Shown here: piece by piece, positions 61,067-64,000 of the stretch
Layout: every line of letters starts with the position of its first letter
How positions within the stretch are numbered: the stretch's first letter is position 1
NCBI GenBank assembly: GCA_964609695.1
Contig: CAZSSP010000004.1
Location: forward strand, 132,051 to 196,050
Direction of reading: 5' to 3'
DNA: 64,000 bases
Source: JAGNHS01 sp964609695
GTDB lineage: Bacteria > Bdellovibrionota > UBA2428
Translations under genes and position numbers: made by a program
The notes under the pieces: generated by a model
What the model was told of the DNA's origin: nothing
Seen by the model: only the letters and a program-made list of their open reading frames with translations
Databases searched by the model: none

Positions 61067-61982
61067 AGAACGTCGCGCATTATATGCCATCTTAGAAGCA
61101 CCTTTAATAAGTGAAGGAGCTGTTCACGAAATTTCTTGGATTTTGGATCATATAAAATCTTTGTCCTTAAGTGATTATGCGCAGATGCTTGAAAAAGTAC
61201 ATGACATTATTGAAAGAAAAAAAAGAAAAGAACCTTTGCAATATATTTTGGGAGAGTGGTCGTTTCGAGGTTATGATTTTAAAGTAGGGCCTGGAGTTTT
61301 AATTCCCCGCCCAGAGACTGAAGAACTCGTTGAATCTGTTATTATGAGTTTGGAAAATTCAAATAAATCTTCGGCTCTAATTTTAAACAAAGGTTTTCGA
61401 ATGGCTGACTTGGGTGCTGGTTCAGGATGCATCGGTTTAAGTTTTGTTGCAGATTTGCTTAAAGATGTTGAAACTGAAACTTCTTCTGCTGAAGAAATTT
61501 CGAAACATATATCGTTAACCTTAGTTGAAAAATCACCAGAGGCCTTAAAATATCTAAAAGAAAATCTAATTAGAATGCGACCACATTTGTTAAAGGCTCA
61601 AGTTGAAGTTGTGGAAAATGATTGGATAAAATGGAATCCAAAAAATAAATTCAATCTTTTTATTTCAAATCCACCTTATTTAAATTCAGATGAATACATG
61701 AATATAGATTCAAGTGTTAGAGATTTTGAGCCAAAATCCGCATTAATACCTGAGAGATTTAATGAAAATGATGTTTTTGCTACACAAGCTTATAGGGAAA
61801 TTATTGAAGTTGCAGAAAAATATTTATTGCCCGAGGCTTGGATTTTTATGGAATTAAGCCCTTTGCAGGCTGAATGGATCCAGTCTTATGCTTCCGATAG
61901 AGAAAGTTTTAATGATCTTCGAACTTTAAAAGACATGTCAAAGAAGCCCAGAATTTTTTGCGCTAAAAGAAAAGGTGAATAA
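61056..61982 (+). CDS. prmC: Release factor glutamine methyltransferase
   Basis: 308 aa. N5-glutamine methyltransferase acting on the GGQ of RF1 and RF2. N-terminal helical domain with RKEPLQYILGEWSFRGYDFKV, SAM-binding DLGAGSGCIGLS, and catalytic NPPY at 205-208. It has a slightly enlarged insert around residues 148-158. Adjacent to its substrate gene prfA with an 11-base overlap. Confidence 0.95.
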   Translation: MKPEERRALYAILEAPLISEGAVHEISWILDHIKSLSLSDYAQMLEKVHDIIERKKRKEPLQYILGEWSFRGYDFKVGPGVLIPRPETEELVESVIMSLENSNKSSALILNKGFRMADLGAGSGCIGLSFVADLLKDVETETSSAEEISKHISLTLVEKSPEALKYLKENLIRMRPHLLKAQVEVVENDWIKWNPKNKFNLFISNPPYLNSDEYMNIDSSVRDFEPKSALIPERFNENDVFATQAYREIIEVAEKYLLPEAWIFMELSPLQAEWIQSYASDRESFNDLRTLKDMSKKPRIFCAKRKGE

Positions 61983-61985
61983 GTC

Positions 61986-63263
61986 ATGGATAAGTTTTTA
62001 ATTAAGGGACCCACGCGTTTAAAGGGTAAAATATTGGGGAGTGGTTCAAAAAATGCAGCTCTTCCTATTATATTTTCGACGCTACTTTCTGGCAAAAAAC
62101 ATATTTTAAAAAATGTTCCTAACTTACAAGACATGTATTCGGCTCTTCTAATGATGAAGCATTTTGGTGTTGTCCTTGATTGCGAAGAAAATCCACAGGG
62201 GGGGCAAGTTTGGAAGTTAGATTGTGCTCCTGTGAATCAATCCGAAGCTCCTTACGAACTGGTCAGAAAAATGCGAGCTAGTTTTTTTTGTTTAGGTCCA
62301 CTACTAGCTCGTATGGGTCGCGCTAGAGTTTCCTTGCCTGGTGGCTGCGCTATAGGAGCACGTCCGGTTGATTTGCACTTGATGGCGCTAGAAAAATTGG
62401 GTGCAGAAATTAAACAAGAGTCTGGTTATGTGGAATTGGTGGCTCCTGCAAAAGGGCTACAGGGTGGAAAAATTGTTTTTCCATTTGTCTCGGTGGGGGC
62501 CACTGAAAACGTGATGATGGCTGCAACTACGGCAAAAGGTACAACGATAATTGAAAACGCAGCTTGCGAGCCTGAGGTGCAATATTTAGCAAATGCACTC
62601 ATATCAATGGGAGCAAAGATTACGGGCGTGGGTACTCCTACAATAAAAATTGAGGGTGTCTCCGAATTAGGAGCTTTGAATTATGAAATTCCTGCAGATC
62701 GAATTGAGGTGGGAACTTATTTAATTGCAGCGCAATTAACGGGTGGTGATATTGAAGTTTTGAATTCACCCGTGGGTGATTTAGGGGCTCTGATTGAAGC
62801 GCTCGAAAAGTCCGGAGCAAAAATTACAATAAATGGAAATTCTATTCGTTGTGAAGCTAGTGAAACCATTAAACCGGTGAGTATCAAAACAGCCCCCTAT
62901 CCTGGCTTTGCGACAGATCTTCAAGCCCAATGGATGACACTCATGACTCAGGCCGAAGGTGTTTCTACGATTGAAGAAAAAATATTTGAAAATCGTTTTA
63001 TGCATGTGCCTGAATTGACTCGTATGGGAGCTAAAATAGAAATTCAATCTCGAGTGGCCACCGTTCATGGAAAAAGAGGGACTCTCAATGCGGCTCCTGT
63101 TATGGCCACAGATTTACGAGCGAGTGCTTCGCTGGTTTTGGCGGGCTTAGTCACTCCAGGTGAGACTACAATAAATCGCGTATATCATTTGGATCGTGGT
63201 TACGAGGCTATGGAGCTAAAGCTTCAATCCTTAGGAGCTAACGTTAGAAGAGTGAAGTCTTAA
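61986..63263 (+). CDS. murA: UDP-N-acetylglucosamine 1-carboxyvinyltransferase
   Basis: 425 aa. First committed step of peptidoglycan synthesis, enolpyruvyl transfer from PEP. KNAALPI at the start binds substrate; the catalytic, fosfomycin-reactive Cys is Cys121 in LPGGCAIGARP. The DLRASASLVLAGL block near the C-terminus is intact. Starts 3 bases after prmC. Confidence 0.96.
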   Translation: MDKFLIKGPTRLKGKILGSGSKNAALPIIFSTLLSGKKHILKNVPNLQDMYSALLMMKHFGVVLDCEENPQGGQVWKLDCAPVNQSEAPYELVRKMRASFFCLGPLLARMGRARVSLPGGCAIGARPVDLHLMALEKLGAEIKQESGYVELVAPAKGLQGGKIVFPFVSVGATENVMMAATTAKGTTIIENAACEPEVQYLANALISMGAKITGVGTPTIKIEGVSELGALNYEIPADRIEVGTYLIAAQLTGGDIEVLNSPVGDLGALIEALEKSGAKITINGNSIRCEASETIKPVSIKTAPYPGFATDLQAQWMTLMTQAEGVSTIEEKIFENRFMHVPELTRMGAKIEIQSRVATVHGKRGTLNAAPVMATDLRASASLVLAGLVTPGETTINRVYHLDRGYEAMELKLQSLGANVRRVKS

Positions 63264-63330
63264 CTAAAAATCCAAATTTTTGACTTCTACTAATCTAAAG
63301 TAAAGCTAAGCCTAGTTCGATGCATATATT

Positions 63331-64000
63331 ATGCTTTACCTGCGTAAGCGTTGGCTAATTTTGGCGATTTTGTTGCATGCGCTATTTAGAATTTCCCATG
63401 CCGAAGTTTCTAAACCTGTATTGGCTCTTCCTGCGCCCAAAGATGATTGCAAAAGCTTTTTCAAAATTCTTGCTGAAAAAGCTGATCGTTATTTGGCGTC
63501 GCCCGCCGAATGGAAAATATCTCCTGAAACTGAAAAAGCTATAGAAGAGGTCTGGAGTGATTCGTCTCTTATTCGAAGAGAAAAACTTAGAAAAACTTCA
63601 GATTTATTGTTGAAAGATCGAGAGCGTGGAATGAATCCACTTTCAGCCTTTTTCTTTAGGGGGGCACTCAGAAGTGCGGCCAAACAAGATAGCATTTACA
63701 ATTATACCCTAGGAAAACTTTTGAGTTTTATGGGGCCTCACTACAATCCTGTTTTCAATAGAGTTAACATACCAAAACAAGTTGGTGATGATGGAATTCG
63801 TGAAATTTTAGTTAGAATGCATGAATTAGAACACGCTCAACATCGAAATGCTTGGCCCATTCATTGGTATTTTGGAATTAAAGCAAGAATTTTTGAATTA
63901 TTAAATTTTGCCATATTAAGGCCACCTTTTACTCCGGTGTTTACGACCTGGTCCGAAGGACGCGCTATTGGATCACAATGGGAATTGGTGCAGAAAATTC
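63331..64000 (+). CDS. Exported protein with a HELEH motif, putative metallopeptidase (C-terminus outside window)
   Basis: 223 residues are visible, frame still open at the edge. A signal peptide follows the ATG at 63331 (RKRWLILAILLHALFRISHA). His164-Glu165-Leu-Glu-His168 forms an HExxH zinc-type motif, followed by Gln170-His171. A Glu in WSEGRAIGS, 41 residues after His168, could be a third ligand. Hydrophobic stretches after the motif may be membrane-associated. No family recognised; HExxH alone is weak evidence for a peptidase. 67 bases after murA on the same strand. Confidence 0.6.
   Translation, partial: MLYLRKRWLILAILLHALFRISHAEVSKPVLALPAPKDDCKSFFKILAEKADRYLASPAEWKISPETEKAIEEVWSDSSLIRREKLRKTSDLLLKDRERGMNPLSAFFFRGALRSAAKQDSIYNYTLGKLLSFMGPHYNPVFNRVNIPKQVGDDGIREILVRMHELEHAQHRNAWPIHWYFGIKARIFELLNFAILRPPFTPVFTTWSEGRAIGSQWELVQKI

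Overview
The window is dense, roughly 40% GC and single-copy, and reads as the chromosome of a Gram-negative bacterium. It carries lspA and lgt for lipoproteins, lolA, several outer-membrane barrels, an O-antigen-ligase-like protein and two GT51 peptidoglycan polymerases. GatCAB, a three-FHA/TadC operon and an unusual density of large exported proteins of unknown function fit a Bdellovibrionota-type (predatory or formerly 'deltaproteobacterial') genome. That assignment is inference from gene content, not from a marker search. No rRNA, tRNA, CRISPR, insertion sequence or phage gene was recognised.

Layout. 1-3.1 kb (minus): lspA-lgt-tig-clpP, each gene overlapping the next. 3.2-10.6 kb (plus): an IleRS of the eukaryote-like class, an exported M16 peptidase and an O-antigen-ligase-like protein. 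10.5-12.6 kb (minus): a bifunctional PBP. 12.7-16.2 kb (plus): a barrel protein, two small exported proteins and a CDP-alcohol phosphatidyltransferase. 16.2-18.3 kb (minus): an exported prolyl oligopeptidase. 18.4-27.8 kb (minus): uvrD/pcrA-gatC-gatA-gatB-unknown-lolA-rimO-yggU-barrel. 27.87-28.02 kb (plus): a candidate small RNA with its own promoter and terminator. 28.2-39.4 kb: four large exported or membrane proteins of unknown role, one of them phospholipase-D-like, around leuS-hinT. 39.4-41.2 kb: a PAP2 phosphatase and a monofunctional glycosyltransferase, then an IHF-like protein. 41.6-49.0 kb (minus): tadC-DUF192-FHA-FHA-FHA-two unknowns, with five successive 4-base overlaps. 49.3-53.9 kb (plus): a complete branched-chain amino-acid ABC transporter, livJHMGF. 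54-55.6 kb: an exported Nudix protein, a small unknown and a small barrel. 55.7-57.9 kb (minus): ftsK. 58-63.3 kb (plus): rho-rpmE-prfA-prmC-murA. The window ends inside an exported protein with a HELEH motif.

Most genes serve the core cell: translation (ileS, leuS, gatCAB, prfA, prmC, rimO, rpmE, tig), transcription termination (rho), DNA repair and segregation (uvrD, ftsK), envelope building (murA, PBP, MtgA-like, PAP2, lgt, lspA, lolA) and amino-acid uptake (liv). The accessory layer is the exported set (M16, S9, PLD-like, Nudix, HELEH protein, large unknowns) and the FHA/Tad operon.

The most interesting non-coding signals are four. First, the ~119-nt RNA at 27902-28020, whose two hairpin loops are CU-rich and one of which can pair with Shine-Dalgarno sequences. 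Second, a terminator-like hairpin at 14888-14933 whose loop contains the start codon of a signal-peptide gene. Third, a hairpin placed at the predicted mRNA 5' end at 14204. Fourth, several genes whose promoter elements place transcription start at or within a few bases of the start codon (leuS, the 9409 gene and the 12710 gene).
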